Shown here piece by piece: positions 9,117 to 17,426 of a stretch of DNA of 64,000 nucleotides. How positions within the stretch are numbered: position 1 is the stretch's first letter; each line of letters begins with the position of its first letter. This DNA comes from Clostridium aciditolerans (GTDB taxonomy: Bacteria; Bacillota; Clostridia; Clostridiales; Clostridiaceae), in NCBI RefSeq assembly GCF_016316925.1, contig NZ_JAEEGB010000007.1, positions 40,773-104,772 on the forward strand. Direction: 5' to 3'. The position numbers and the translations under genes were made by a program. The notes under the pieces are model-generated. The model did not search any database and was not told where the DNA came from. It saw only the letters and a program-made list of their open reading frames with translations.

Positions 9117-9908
9117 TTAGCTAATCAATATTTTTTCTATTTTCACTATATTGTATATATTAAGAAGTATTAAAAATAATAGTAGCACATTAAATACTCT
9201 TAGTATCATATTTGAGGAAAGTGTCTTGTTAAGTTTTGTTCCACATATCCCTCCAATAACTCCTCCAGCTATCATGTAAGGTAAAATATTTAAATTATAA
9301 CTGTAAAGCCCTATAGTAGTTATTATCTTAATAAGTTTTGCTCCTTGAGAAAATAATATTGTAATTATGGAATTTACAGCTGCTTCTTTAGTATCCATAG
9401 AAAAGAAAATAATTAATATACAAACATTTATAGGACCTCCTCCAACGCTTAAAAAAGATCCCAAAAATCCTAAAAATAAGCCTATAATCATACAATAAAA
9501 CAGATTTTTAATCCTATAACTTTTATACTTGTCCATATTGTTCATATATACGTATACGAAAATAATGAGAAGTGCTAATATTATGTTTTGAAACAAAGCA
9601 ACATACTCTTCATTAGTAGCATTTAAAATTATATGCATAATACTATCGCCTAAAACTCCTCCTATTACTGAGCCTGTACCTATTAGCACAGTTCTTTTTA
9701 CGTCTATTTTAAACTTATACCTAATTTGCTTTATAATAGAAACTACAGACATAGCAAAAACTGTAGCTGAAGATAAAACACTTATAGTAGATACATTATA
9801 CTGGCCTAAAAAATCTAAAAGTGGTTTTATTATTACGCCTCCACCTAGACCTACCATGGAACCAACTGTTGTAGCTATTAATGCTATTAAGAAATATATA
9901 ATTGTCAT
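9117..9908 (-). CDS. TauE/SafE-family sulfite exporter-like permease
   Basis: A 263-residue polytopic membrane protein of the TauE/SafE (DUF81) family, with about eight hydrophobic spans. The duplicated signature is visible as VGSMVGLGGGVIIKPLL near the N-terminus and GFLGSFLSVGGGPINVCI in the second half. Members export sulfite, sulfoacetate or other organosulfur anions; the substrate here is unknown. I prefer the ATG at 9908, nine bases after GGAG, over two upstream ATGs. It begins just past the terminator of the murQ operon and may be expressed by readthrough. A link to sulfated or amino sugars is possible but only positional. Confidence 0.8.
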   Translation of the reverse strand: MTIIYFLIALIATTVGSMVGLGGGVIIKPLLDFLGQYNVSTISVLSSATVFAMSVVSIIKQIRYKFKIDVKRTVLIGTGSVIGGVLGDSIMHIILNATNEEYVALFQNIILALLIIFVYVYMNNMDKYKSYRIKNLFYCMIIGLFLGFLGSFLSVGGGPINVCILIIFFSMDTKEAAVNSIITILFSQGAKLIKIITTIGLYSYNLNILPYMIAGGVIGGICGTKLNKTLSSNMILRVFNVLLLFLILLNIYNIVKIEKILIS

Positions 9909-9943
9909 ACTTACCATCTCCATAAAAAATGTATAATAAAAAC

Positions 9944-9971
9944 AAAAGGCGTACTCTATATTACGCCCTTT
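9944..9971 (-). terminator. intrinsic terminator of the murQ operon
   Basis: Arms 9944-9953 and 9962-9971 (AAAAGGCGTA/TACGCCCTTT) form a stem that on the minus strand is followed by TTTTGTTTTTATT. It lies eight bases beyond the murQ stop codon. Confidence 0.8.
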
Positions 9972-9978
9972 GCATATT

Positions 9979-10887
9979 TTATTTTCCTATAGCTTGTAAG
10001 GCTTTATAGATTGTATTATCGTTTTTAGCTAATAACTCTATACTTTCCTGCTTATTTAACCCAGACAATATCATAAATACTGCGACCTTAACATTTTTAT
10101 CGCTTTCTTGAAGATATTTCTCTGCTTTTTCTCTATCCACAGAGGTACACTCCATTATTATTTTTTTACTTCTTTCTACAAGCTTATTATTATTCGCTCG
10201 AACATCTACCATATAATTTCCATAGACTTTGCCACACTTTATCATAACCCCAGTAGAAAGCATATTTAAAACCATTTTTTGTGCTGTTCCAGCTTTTAAC
10301 CTGGTGGAACCTGTTACAACCTCTGCTCCAGTGATTATTTCTATGGCAACTTGACCTAATGAAGATATTTCAGCATCTTTTACACAACTTATTGCTATAT
10401 GAGAGGCTCCTATCTCCTTTGCATATTTTAAGGCTCCCTTAACATAAGGTGTTCTACCTGAAGCTGATACTCCTACTATAGCATCCTTTTCACAAAGCTC
10501 TATTCTTTTTAATTCCTCTATAGCTCCTTCTTCAATGTCCTCTGAACCTTCGTTGGCCCTAACTGTTGCATCGTAACCTCCAGATAGTATTCCTATAACG
10601 ATGCCTTCTTTTACTCCAAAGGTTGGTGGGCATTCACAGGCGTCTAATACCCCTAATCTACCAGAGTTCCCAGCACCAACATAGATTAATCTTCCACCCT
10701 CTGATAATCTTTCATGAATTATATCTACAGCCTTTGCTATATTTTTTACTTCTTTTTTTACAGCTTCAGCAACAGTAAAATCTTCATTATTCATAAGTGT
10801 TATCATTTCAACAGTAGAAACTCTATCTATATTTACAGTATTTTTATTTATCTTTTCTGTATCTAATTTAGATAAATCTATGCTCAT
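9979..10887 (-). CDS. murQ: N-acetylmuramic acid 6-phosphate etherase
   Basis: A 302-residue MurQ, the family's normal length. The SIS-domain loop GAGNSGRLGVLDA is at 71-83, followed by ECPPTF with a Glu (about 85) expected in catalysis; AGTAQKMVLNMLST and VDVRANNNKL in the second half are also diagnostic. The enzyme cleaves the D-lactyl ether of MurNAc-6-phosphate to give GlcNAc-6-phosphate, a peptidoglycan-recycling step in the cytoplasm. It is the last gene of a sigma-54-controlled mannose-family PTS operon. Characterised MurNAc PTS proteins (MurP) are of the glucose class, so the pairing is unusual. The product could feed the deacetylase encoded by nagA nearby. Confidence 0.93.
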   Translation of the reverse strand: MSIDLSKLDTEKINKNTVNIDRVSTVEMITLMNNEDFTVAEAVKKEVKNIAKAVDIIHERLSEGGRLIYVGAGNSGRLGVLDACECPPTFGVKEGIVIGILSGGYDATVRANEGSEDIEEGAIEELKRIELCEKDAIVGVSASGRTPYVKGALKYAKEIGASHIAISCVKDAEISSLGQVAIEIITGAEVVTGSTRLKAGTAQKMVLNMLSTGVMIKCGKVYGNYMVDVRANNNKLVERSKKIIMECTSVDREKAEKYLQESDKNVKVAVFMILSGLNKQESIELLAKNDNTIYKALQAIGK

Positions 10888-10947
10888 AGCGTTATCTCCT
10901 AATAAAATTTATTTTTATTAACTACGAATCAAATTTTGAGGTTTTAA

Positions 10948-11424
10948 TTATAATAAGTCTTTCAGTTTACATTCCTTATCATCAGGCACCATTATAGCAT
11001 CTATGTCTACACCTGCTTCTAAAAGTTTATTAAAATAACATATATCTGTATCTGTCACATTAACAGAACGTTTAATAGATCTTGTTCCTTCTCTTGCAGC
11101 CATATTTCCAACATTAAGTTTCTTGATATCTAATCCACTTTCTTTTAAGTCCCATAAATCTTTAGGATTCTTTACTATCACTAAAACTCTTTGTCCTTCA
11201 TATTTTCCAGCAAGTATATTCTTTACTGCTGTTTCTTTATTAATTATTGAAGTTCTAACTGAAGCAGGTGCAACCATTCTTAAAAGCGACTTTTGCATTT
11301 CATCATCTGCTACTTCATCGTTAATTACCATTATTCTGCTTATAGATAAAGAATTTGTCCAAAAAGCTGCTACCTGTCCATGTATTAATCTATCATCAAT
11401 TCTTATATGCACTATTCCTTTCAT
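10948..11424 (-). CDS. PTS EIIB, mannose family (murQ operon)
   Basis: A 158-residue EIIB(Man) domain with the phosphorylation His in RIDDRLIHGQVAAFW (His14 in this numbering) and the conserved NDEVADDEMQKSLLRM block. The start is an ATG seven bases after GGAGG; a TTG five codons earlier lies within the ribosome binding site. It hands phosphate to the incoming sugar on the EIIC/EIID complex encoded just upstream. It is only moderately like the AgaV paralogue at 6331-6804, so a different sugar is likely; murQ downstream suggests MurNAc or a related compound. Confidence 0.88.
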   Translation of the reverse strand: MKGIVHIRIDDRLIHGQVAAFWTNSLSISRIMVINDEVADDEMQKSLLRMVAPASVRTSIINKETAVKNILAGKYEGQRVLVIVKNPKDLWDLKESGLDIKKLNVGNMAAREGTRSIKRSVNVTDTDICYFNKLLEAGVDIDAIMVPDDKECKLKDLL

Positions 11425-11439
11425 TCTTACTCCTCCCAA

Positions 11440-12261
11440 TTAACCTAAAATTTTCAAATTAAAAGCAATTATTGATAAAACAATCAATAATATTATTACC
11501 CTAGTTGAATTCATGTTCTTTCTACCTAATAACCAATAAGTTAGTAAAACTATACTTAATGGTATTAATGCAGGCATCATCTTATCTAACATTTCTTGAG
11601 CCACTAATTTTACTTTCCCCGAAGTGTATATATATGGTACCTTTGCTTTTATAACTGTTGGTATTAAGCCTCCTATTACCATTAAACCTAACATTGATGC
11701 TGACTCTGCCACATTTTTAAGAACATTTCCTATTGATGATACAAGTTTTGCCCCTTGCTTATATCCTGATTTTATAAATCCCTTGCTTATAATAATTTTT
11801 ACTATGTTTGCCATTACCCATAAATAACATCCTATTGCACTGCCTTGTAGTGCCATATATGCTGCTATTGATCCAAATACCGTATTTAATGTTACTCCAA
11901 ATAGAGTATCTCCTATACCAGCTAAAGGCCCCATTAATCCTGTCTTTATAGCTGCTACTGCATCTTTTGCTTTTGCTCCTTCGGCTTCTTCTATAGCTAA
12001 GTTTGCACCTAATATAAATTGACCTGTTACTATATTACAATTAAAGAATTGAAGGTGATTTTTTACCGCTTCATTTAATTCATCTTCATTTTCATATATC
12101 TTTCTTAATGCTGGAAGCATTGCAAAACAATATCCTAATCCTTGCATTTTTTCATAGTTCCATGCTGTTTGTGATGCCAAGAACCATCTTGTAAATACTT
12201 TATTTATTACCTTGTTATCTAATTTTTTATTTTCTTTCTCTACTGTATTATTCATCTTCAT
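11440..12261 (-). CDS. PTS EIID, mannose family (murQ operon)
   Basis: A 273-residue EIID membrane subunit. The family pattern is present: FTRWFLASQTAWNYEKMQG near the start, LPALRKIYENEDEL, MGPLAGIGDTLFG mid-protein and MLGLMVIGGLIPTVI, followed by hydrophobic spans at the C-terminus. It forms the channel with EIIC. Of two nearby ATGs I take the first, five bases after GGGAGG; the second would shorten it by two residues. The start overlaps the end of the EIIC gene by 14 bases, indicating translational coupling. Confidence 0.88.
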   Translation of the reverse strand: MKMNNTVEKENKKLDNKVINKVFTRWFLASQTAWNYEKMQGLGYCFAMLPALRKIYENEDELNEAVKNHLQFFNCNIVTGQFILGANLAIEEAEGAKAKDAVAAIKTGLMGPLAGIGDTLFGVTLNTVFGSIAAYMALQGSAIGCYLWVMANIVKIIISKGFIKSGYKQGAKLVSSIGNVLKNVAESASMLGLMVIGGLIPTVIKAKVPYIYTSGKVKLVAQEMLDKMMPALIPLSIVLLTYWLLGRKNMNSTRVIILLIVLSIIAFNLKILG

Positions 12262-13036
12262 CTGCACCTCCCTTATATGCTAATGCCACATTATTATTTG
12301 TAGATTGATTTTGAACTTTTTTAAAGTTATATAATGCCGCCGCGAACCCTATTAAAGCTATTCCTAGCATTGGCATATTTAAATATGCTGCTAATACAAA
12401 CCCTACTATAAAATATGGAGCATATGATTTTATTGGTAAATACTTAAGAAGTAATGCTATTCCTAGCGCTGGTAATATTCCTCCTGCTACTTTTAAGCCT
12501 CCCATTAACCATGCTGGTGATACAGCTAATAATTGCTTAACTAGACCTTCTCCAAAGTATAAACATAGAAAAACTGGTATAAATCTTGAGATAAGCCATG
12601 TTGATAAACCTAATATATTCATTAATTCAATCTTTTCATACTTTCTTTCTTCTGCATATTTTTCTGCTCTATGTTGGAAAAATACATTACTCATTCTTGC
12701 TAACACATCTAGTTGAACTAAAAGTAGTGCTGCTGGCACTCCTATTCCTATTGCAAAATCTAATCCTTGCTTTGTTGATATTGCTAATGCCCCTGCTATT
12801 ATTGTCGCTGTTGCATAATCTGGTATTGTTGCTCCCCCATAGCTTCCTATTCCTAAAGTCATTAATTGTAAAGTTCCACCTACTAGTAATCCTGTTTTTA
12901 TATCGCCCATTATGATTCCTACTATTAGTCCTGTTATTGCCGGATTTCTAAATCCTATCTTCATGTTTGTTTCATCCCACTGAGCTATTCCGCCTAGTAA
13001 AGATAAAACTATGATTTGCCACAATTGTATATGCAT
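12248..13036 (-). CDS. PTS EIIC, mannose family (murQ operon)
   Basis: A 262-residue polytopic EIIC of the mannose/sorbose class, with the conserved RNPAITGLIVGIIMGDIKTG at about 30-49 (GDxxTG) and LGIGSYGGATIPDY around 61-74. About seven hydrophobic spans are visible and the tail is acidic. Ribosome binding site AAGGAGG. It forms the membrane pathway with EIID. It is only distantly like AgaW in the first operon, in keeping with a different substrate. Confidence 0.88.
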   Translation of the reverse strand: MHIQLWQIIVLSLLGGIAQWDETNMKIGFRNPAITGLIVGIIMGDIKTGLLVGGTLQLMTLGIGSYGGATIPDYATATIIAGALAISTKQGLDFAIGIGVPAALLLVQLDVLARMSNVFFQHRAEKYAEERKYEKIELMNILGLSTWLISRFIPVFLCLYFGEGLVKQLLAVSPAWLMGGLKVAGGILPALGIALLLKYLPIKSYAPYFIVGFVLAAYLNMPMLGIALIGFAAALYNFKKVQNQSTNNNVALAYKGGADEDE

Positions 13037-13063
13037 CTCTTTTCCTCCTTACTAAATTTATAT

Positions 13064-13477
13064 TTAATCTTCATCTTCTGAAGATTTTAAATCCTCTGAT
13101 AGTACAATAGATTCCCTTGCTGATTGTTGTAAACTTTTAACTACATCTTTAAGACAACTATCCCTTAACAAAGTCCCTTCAATTAGTATTGGTAGGTTTA
13201 CGCCTGTGATTATTTCAACATTATTATACTTATTCTTTATTTCAAGTACACAGGTATTAAAAGGTGTGCCTCCAAAGATATCTACTAAAATTAATAGTCC
13301 TTTATCTTTTTCATAACACTTTGCTACTTCCTGTTCTAACCTCTCTTTAAAGTTTTCTACTCCTTTTTCATCTAACCCAACAGCACAAACGTGATCTACA
13401 TCATTAGTGAACATCTTTAATGTTTCTTTTAACGTAGCAGCCATGTTTCCATGGGTTACTATCATTATTTTATACAT
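13064..13477 (-). CDS. PTS EIIA, mannose family (murQ operon)
   Basis: A 137-residue EIIA(Man) domain with the phosphorylated His in VTHGNMAATLKE (about residue 9) and LVDIFGGTPFNTC at about 72-84. Two adjacent ATGs follow AGGAGA; I take the second, with a 6-base gap. The reading frame stays open to 13525, but that region contains the -12 element of the sigma-54 promoter, so a longer protein is unlikely. It is the first gene of the operon. The C-terminal tail is highly acidic. Confidence 0.88.
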   Translation of the reverse strand: MYKIMIVTHGNMAATLKETLKMFTNDVDHVCAVGLDEKGVENFKERLEQEVAKCYEKDKGLLILVDIFGGTPFNTCVLEIKNKYNNVEIITGVNLPILIEGTLLRDSCLKDVVKSLQQSARESIVLSEDLKSSEDED

Positions 13478-13520
13478 CATATCTCTCCTATCCTTATTTT
13501 CTATTGTCATTAATTTATTA

Positions 13521-13537
13521 AGCAAATATCATGCCAA
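13521..13537 (-). promoter_or_regulatory. sigma-54 (-24/-12) promoter of the PTS-murQ operon
   Basis: On the minus strand the sequence is TTGGCATGATATTTGCT, matching TTGGCAC-N5-TTGCT with one change and exact GG-to-GC spacing of 12. It lies about 44 bases upstream of the EIIA start codon and immediately downstream of the gene for a sigma-54-dependent activator. Confidence 0.85.
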
Positions 13538-13580
13538 CTTTTTATAAACACATCTATTACCTTTAAAATGTTTAAAATAC

Positions 13581-13601
13581 TTATTCCACAGGTTGGAATA
13601 A
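13581..13601 (-). promoter_or_regulatory. candidate upstream activator site for the LevR-type regulator
   Basis: A perfect 8-bp inverted repeat TTATTCCA-N5-TGGAATAA lies about 45-65 bases upstream of the -24 element, between the activator gene and the promoter. Position and symmetry suit an enhancer-like site, though it is somewhat close to the promoter. Confidence 0.45.
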
Positions 13602-13655
13602 TATGGATATTAAAATCTGTCAACAAATCATCCTTCTGTCCTATCTAAAAAATAT

Positions 13656-13692
13656 AAAAAATAAGACACAAATCGCATGTGTCTTATTTTTT
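13656..13692. terminator. bidirectional terminator after the LevR-type gene
   Basis: Arms 13656-13670 and 13678-13692 are perfectly complementary over 15 bases (AAAAAATAAGACACA on one side), with an A-run before and T-run after on both strands. It overlaps the stop codon of the activator gene. Confidence 0.85.
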
Positions 13693-16414
13693 AAAAATTT
13701 AATTTACCTATCTTAGACTCTATTATGCTTTGTATAATATAAATCTCTTTTACAGGAATAGTAAAGTTATATTCATTACTGATTGCTTTAAATATAGAAT
13801 TCGATATTTTTACAAATTTAATATTATTGCTTTCATAGTTTTTACTTTCCTCTTCTGTAAATTCAAGTCCTTGCTTTAACATTATTCTTTCAATCATTAT
13901 ACTTATATGAATATATAAAGTTATTTTCAAATCTACGTTAAACCTCTTATCTAAAATTCTTTCATAGTCAAGTATTATGCTTTCAACTTCATTGATTATA
14001 TTTCTTGGATTTAATATAGTCATTCTAGATATGAGGTTATCCATAGAGAACATTTTTATTATATCTTGTTTTATATTGTTAATATTTTTATCCATAGTAA
14101 CATCTTCTAATACATCAAATAATGTATCATCATAATCATCATTTATCAAATCATGCATAAGTATAGTTTTTACTCCTTCTATTTCTAGCTTAGTAGTACT
14201 TATCACAAGTTTAACATCATAATCGGAGAAAACCTTATCATCTTTCCCTTTAAGATTTAATGAAGCATAATCATACTCCTTAACCTCTATATCAGCGTTC
14301 CCTATACATTCTCTAATAAGATTTCTAACCTTTACTGCTGTCCCTATACCTGATATGCAAGTTGTTAATATTGCTTTTTTCTTACCCTTTACCTTTATTA
14401 GCTTACACATTAATGGATTACTTTTTTCTATACCAGTAATCATACTTTCAACATCTTGTCCATTAATGATTCTTCCAGCTATATCAAGAGCTATATTAGT
14501 TGTTATATTATTAATTATACCTAAATCTCCATCTATAATTTTTTCTAACTCCAAATTTATATCAACCAATGATCCCATATCTACTAGTATTATAGTTCCT
14601 TTGGATGTATTTATTTCACTGATATAATTTTTGATTTTGTTTTTCACCTCTATTGGACTACTCTCCATAGGCATATCAAATGCTTCAAAAATAAATTCAC
14701 CATATAATTGATTAGCCACACTAGCTATACTGCTAGCTGTAGAATATCCGTGAGCAACTATTATAGCATTTATTAATGTAGATTCATTGCTCATCATTGT
14801 AAATACATATAGTATTATAATAACTTTAATTCTAATATCCAGCTCACAATCTAAATTACTCTCTAGATTATTAATTATCTTTTCTGATATTATTAGAGGT
14901 TTACTTATTTCCCTTCTTAATATATTTTTAATCCTTGTTACTTTCCTAAAGTCTTCTTCATCCTTAGCTGAGATTATATTATTTCTATTATAGATTAAAA
15001 ACTTTGTTAAAATTTTGCTAGTATTCCCATAATATTTTATTCCATAGGTGCTCTCTATTAATTTTAGAGTATTATCTACTGTTTCTAAATAAATATTATT
15101 AATTAGGTCATTACATTTATCATCCTCTTGCTCATAAACTATAAGATCTAAACTCCTGTTTAACTCTATAGTTAAACCTTTTCTAAGTTCACTTATTGAT
15201 ATATTATGCTTTTGATATTCAGTACATAAATATTCAACTGTTTCTATTAATTCATTTAATCTATTGTATCTATCAATTTCTAAAATATTTATTTCGCTTA
15301 TATCTTTATCTTCTCTTTTTACCTTCATATAGTCCTCAAAGTAATACTGCTTTATATTTTGATTAAAATTTTCTTCATGCAAAGCTGAATGTATTTTATC
15401 TATCTTTATTACTTCCCTAGCTTGTTGTTCTTTATAAGCCAATGCACAACATAGCTTTACAATATTTTTTAAGCTTCCTATATTGCCACCATTTTTTTGT
15501 GATAATATAAAGTTTATTATTTTTCTACTTATGTATATATCCTTATTTATTTTTGAACTCTCATCTTTAAAAAACTTATAAATCATTGTAATTCTTTCAT
15601 CTATTGGTCTTTTGTCTAGCTTAGGAATATGTATTTCCAAAGGAATTCTTCTCCTGAAAGTTTGCAGAAGAGCTTCTTTGGGATTTTCTGTAGTTGCAAA
15701 AATAAATCTTACATTTGCTCTTCTCTCAGCTTTGCTTTCACCAAGCCTTTTAAATACACCTTTGTCCATAAATACAAATAGCTTCTCTTGTCCTTCAGCT
15801 GAAAGCCTATGAACCTCATCTAAAAATAAATATCCTCCATCAGCTAACTCTAACGCTCCTAAGTGCTCCTTATCAGTTCCTGTAAAGCTTCCTTTAATAT
15901 ATCCAAAAAGATTAGCCGATAAAAGCTCTGGGTTATCAGCATAATCTGCACAATTAAAAATTATAAAAGGAGAGTTAGCTTTTATTTTACCTTCTTTTTC
16001 GGCGTATTTATGTATAAGACTTGCAATGTAGCTTTTACCTACTCCGCTGTCCCCAGTTAAAAGTACAGACATATCCTTACCTGGATAAAATACTGCAGCT
16101 TTACACTTTTCAACTGCGTCCCTAAGACTACCCTTGTACCCTACTAAATCCTTAAAAACATCATCACTTTCGTTATTTAAAATTGTATTTTTATTATTTA
16201 TAATATAAGTAAACAGCACTGGTCTTGTTTTAATCTTCACAGCCTTATTTTCTTCTACAAGCTCATTTAAATACTGACTGACTAGATTTCTTCTAATAGA
16301 TAATATTTTTGATATTTCCTCAGTGGTAATTCCTTTAAAATCATCATTTTCCATGTGATTTTCTGTAACACTTCTAAGTAACTCTTCAATTCTTCTCTTG
16401 TTATTCTTTAACAT
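13691..16414 (-). CDS. LevR-family sigma-54-dependent PTS transcriptional activator
   Basis: A 907-residue LevR-type activator. Residues 1-70 hold a helix-turn-helix. An AAA+ domain follows, with Walker A GDSGVGKS at 121-128, the sigma-54 contact loop GSFTGT at 175-180 (usual GAFTGA, two changes) and Walker B YLFLDE at 195-200. Next come a PRD, an EIIA(Man)-like domain (VAHGYSTASS, with its His), an EIIB-like domain (LTTCISGIGTA) and a second PRD. Such proteins open sigma-54 promoters and are tuned by PTS phosphorylation of the PRDs. A sigma-54 promoter directly downstream drives the EIIA-C-D-B-murQ operon, its evident target. The ATG at 16414 follows AAGAAGG; a TTG three codons upstream is less likely. 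Confidence 0.92.
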   Translation of the reverse strand: MLKNNKRRIEELLRSVTENHMENDDFKGITTEEISKILSIRRNLVSQYLNELVEENKAVKIKTRPVLFTYIINNKNTILNNESDDVFKDLVGYKGSLRDAVEKCKAAVFYPGKDMSVLLTGDSGVGKSYIASLIHKYAEKEGKIKANSPFIIFNCADYADNPELLSANLFGYIKGSFTGTDKEHLGALELADGGYLFLDEVHRLSAEGQEKLFVFMDKGVFKRLGESKAERRANVRFIFATTENPKEALLQTFRRRIPLEIHIPKLDKRPIDERITMIYKFFKDESSKINKDIYISRKIINFILSQKNGGNIGSLKNIVKLCCALAYKEQQAREVIKIDKIHSALHEENFNQNIKQYYFEDYMKVKREDKDISEINILEIDRYNRLNELIETVEYLCTEYQKHNISISELRKGLTIELNRSLDLIVYEQEDDKCNDLINNIYLETVDNTLKLIESTYGIKYYGNTSKILTKFLIYNRNNIISAKDEEDFRKVTRIKNILRREISKPLIISEKIINNLESNLDCELDIRIKVIIILYVFTMMSNESTLINAIIVAHGYSTASSIASVANQLYGEFIFEAFDMPMESSPIEVKNKIKNYISEINTSKGTIILVDMGSLVDINLELEKIIDGDLGIINNITTNIALDIAGRIINGQDVESMITGIEKSNPLMCKLIKVKGKKKAILTTCISGIGTAVKVRNLIRECIGNADIEVKEYDYASLNLKGKDDKVFSDYDVKLVISTTKLEIEGVKTILMHDLINDDYDDTLFDVLEDVTMDKNINNIKQDIIKMFSMDNLISRMTILNPRNIINEVESIILDYERILDKRFNVDLKITLYIHISIMIERIMLKQGLEFTEEESKNYESNNIKFVKISNSIFKAISNEYNFTIPVKEIYIIQSIIESKIGKLNF

Positions 16415-16479
16415 TATGTTCAACCTTCTTTACTATACTTAATAAAATAAAAGAAATTATTTATTTAATAATACAAAAA

Positions 16480-16536
16480 GAAACATCCTTATGCCATAGA
16501 TTTTTCACAAAATCCATAAAATCATAAAGATGTTTC
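16480..16536 (-). terminator. terminator of the SASP gene
   Basis: Arms GAAACATC (from 16480) and GATGTTTC (to 16536), with extended pairing TTATG/CATAA, close a 29-base loop. On the minus strand the stem is followed by TTTTTG. It lies between the SASP gene and the LevR-type gene. Confidence 0.7.
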
Positions 16537-16558
16537 CTTTAAATTTATTTATTATTAA

Positions 16559-16756
16559 TTATTTTAAGCCTTGTTCGTAAGCTTCTACCATTTTCTTAAC
16601 CATATTTCCGCCTACTGATCCAGCTTCTCTTGAAGTAAGGTCTCCATTATATCCTTCTTTTAAGTTTACTCCAACTTCTCTAGCTGATTCCATTTTAAAT
16701 TGATTTAATCCTTCCTTAGCTTGTGGAACTAATACTCTATTACTTCTATTTGCCAT
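16559..16756 (-). CDS. alpha/beta-type small acid-soluble spore protein
   Basis: A complete 65-residue alpha/beta SASP. It has the germination-protease cleavage region KMESAREVGV (21-30), the DNA-binding motif GYNGDLTSREAGSVGG (35-50) and the C-terminal MVKKMVEAYEQ. It coats spore DNA into an A-like form, protecting it from UV and chemicals, and is degraded by GPR at germination. Ribosome binding site AAGGAGG. It has its own sigma-G-like promoter and a terminator. Confidence 0.97.
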   Translation of the reverse strand: MANRSNRVLVPQAKEGLNQFKMESAREVGVNLKEGYNGDLTSREAGSVGGNMVKKMVEAYEQGLK

Positions 16757-16794
16757 AGTTTTCTTCCTCCTTGTTTTTATTGTTTTTATTTTTT

Positions 16795-16823
16795 TAATAT
16801 GTTTTATAGTTACAGTTTGTACA
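16795..16823 (-). promoter_or_regulatory. sigma-G-like promoter of the SASP gene
   Basis: On the minus strand TGTACA (16818-16823) and CATATTA (16795-16801) are 16 bases apart, close to the sigma-G consensus TGAATA/CATACTA. The start codon is about 30 bases beyond the likely transcription start. Confidence 0.6.
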
Positions 16824-16926
16824 GTTTAAGCTTAATTACTCTATGAACCTATAGGAAAAAACTCCAGCCATTGCTAGATATGTAATTGTAATTGTAATAA
16901 TAAAAATAATGTTATTATTAACAGGA

Positions 16927-16972
16927 TTCTAAGCTTCAGGTGGAGTTTTAAACTCCATTCGAAGCTTAGAAG
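16927..16972. other. long stem-loop in the SASP upstream region, possible structured RNA
   Basis: The outer arms TTCTAAGCTTC/GAAGCTTAGAA pair perfectly over 11 bases, and the inner arms around TGGAGTTT/AAACTCCA extend the stem to about 21 bases with two mismatches and a tiny loop. The plus-strand flank (AGTTGTTATCCAGTGGCGG and following) is less AT-rich than its surroundings. No U-tract follows. I could not match it to a named RNA family. Confidence 0.4.
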
Positions 16973-17074
16973 TTGTTATCCAGTGGCGGTAGACATCGAA
17001 TAAATTTATAGTATAAAATTTACTTTCATAATAAACTAAATTTATTTTCTATAATGAAATTCCTTAATTAAATG

Positions 17075-17109
17075 TTAGAGCAACCTTAAAATTTTTAAGG
17101 TTGCTCTAA
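17075..17109. terminator. 17-bp perfect terminator hairpin
   Basis: Arms 17075-17091 and 17093-17109 are perfectly complementary. It lies 35 bases after the stop of the small gene at 17144-17284 and looks like its intrinsic terminator. Confidence 0.75.
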
Positions 17110-17143
17110 ATAATATCAAATATATATCCGCAAAAATCAATTG

Positions 17144-17284
17144 TTATCTCGTATATTTTTTTATTGATTCATATTTAGATTTATTTTTTTCAGAAGGATC
17201 TATATACTGAAAATCTCCATTAGCATTTCTTCTTATCCCTAAGTTTGCATACTCTTTATCTTTTACTTTGCGTTTATTTACCAT
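17144..17284 (-). CDS. 46-residue basic hypothetical protein
   Basis: A short reading frame starting MVNKRKVKDKEYANLG and ending in KYESIKKYTR. It is preceded by GAGGTG with a 7-base gap and followed by a strong terminator, so it looks like a real one-gene unit. The protein is lysine-rich, has no membrane segment and no cysteines. I do not recognise the family. Its neighbours (SASP, PpaX-like phosphatase) suggest no clear role. Confidence 0.65.
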   Translation of the reverse strand: MVNKRKVKDKEYANLGIRRNANGDFQYIDPSEKNKSKYESIKKYTR

Positions 17285-17426
17285 TAGTATCACCTCTAAG
17301 TTTTAGTATCCGTAATAAGGAATCCCTTTATACAACTACTAATTCAATGACACTCTATGCAAAGCACTATCATACAATCATGGATATTAACAATACCCAT
17401 AATATTAAATTACAAAAAATTATAAA

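Larger units (their letters stand above)
16757..17143. other. intergenic region with SASP promoter, structured hairpin and terminator
   Basis: About 390 bases without a gene. They hold the sigma-G-like SASP promoter, a long hairpin with a relatively GC-rich flank (16927-17000) that may be part of a structured RNA, and the terminator of the small gene at 17144-17284. Confidence 0.5.

Noticed and set aside
12598-12915. 105-codon leucine-rich plus-strand frame
   Set aside because: Antisense shadow of the EIIC gene; its leucine richness mirrors the membrane protein on the other strand.
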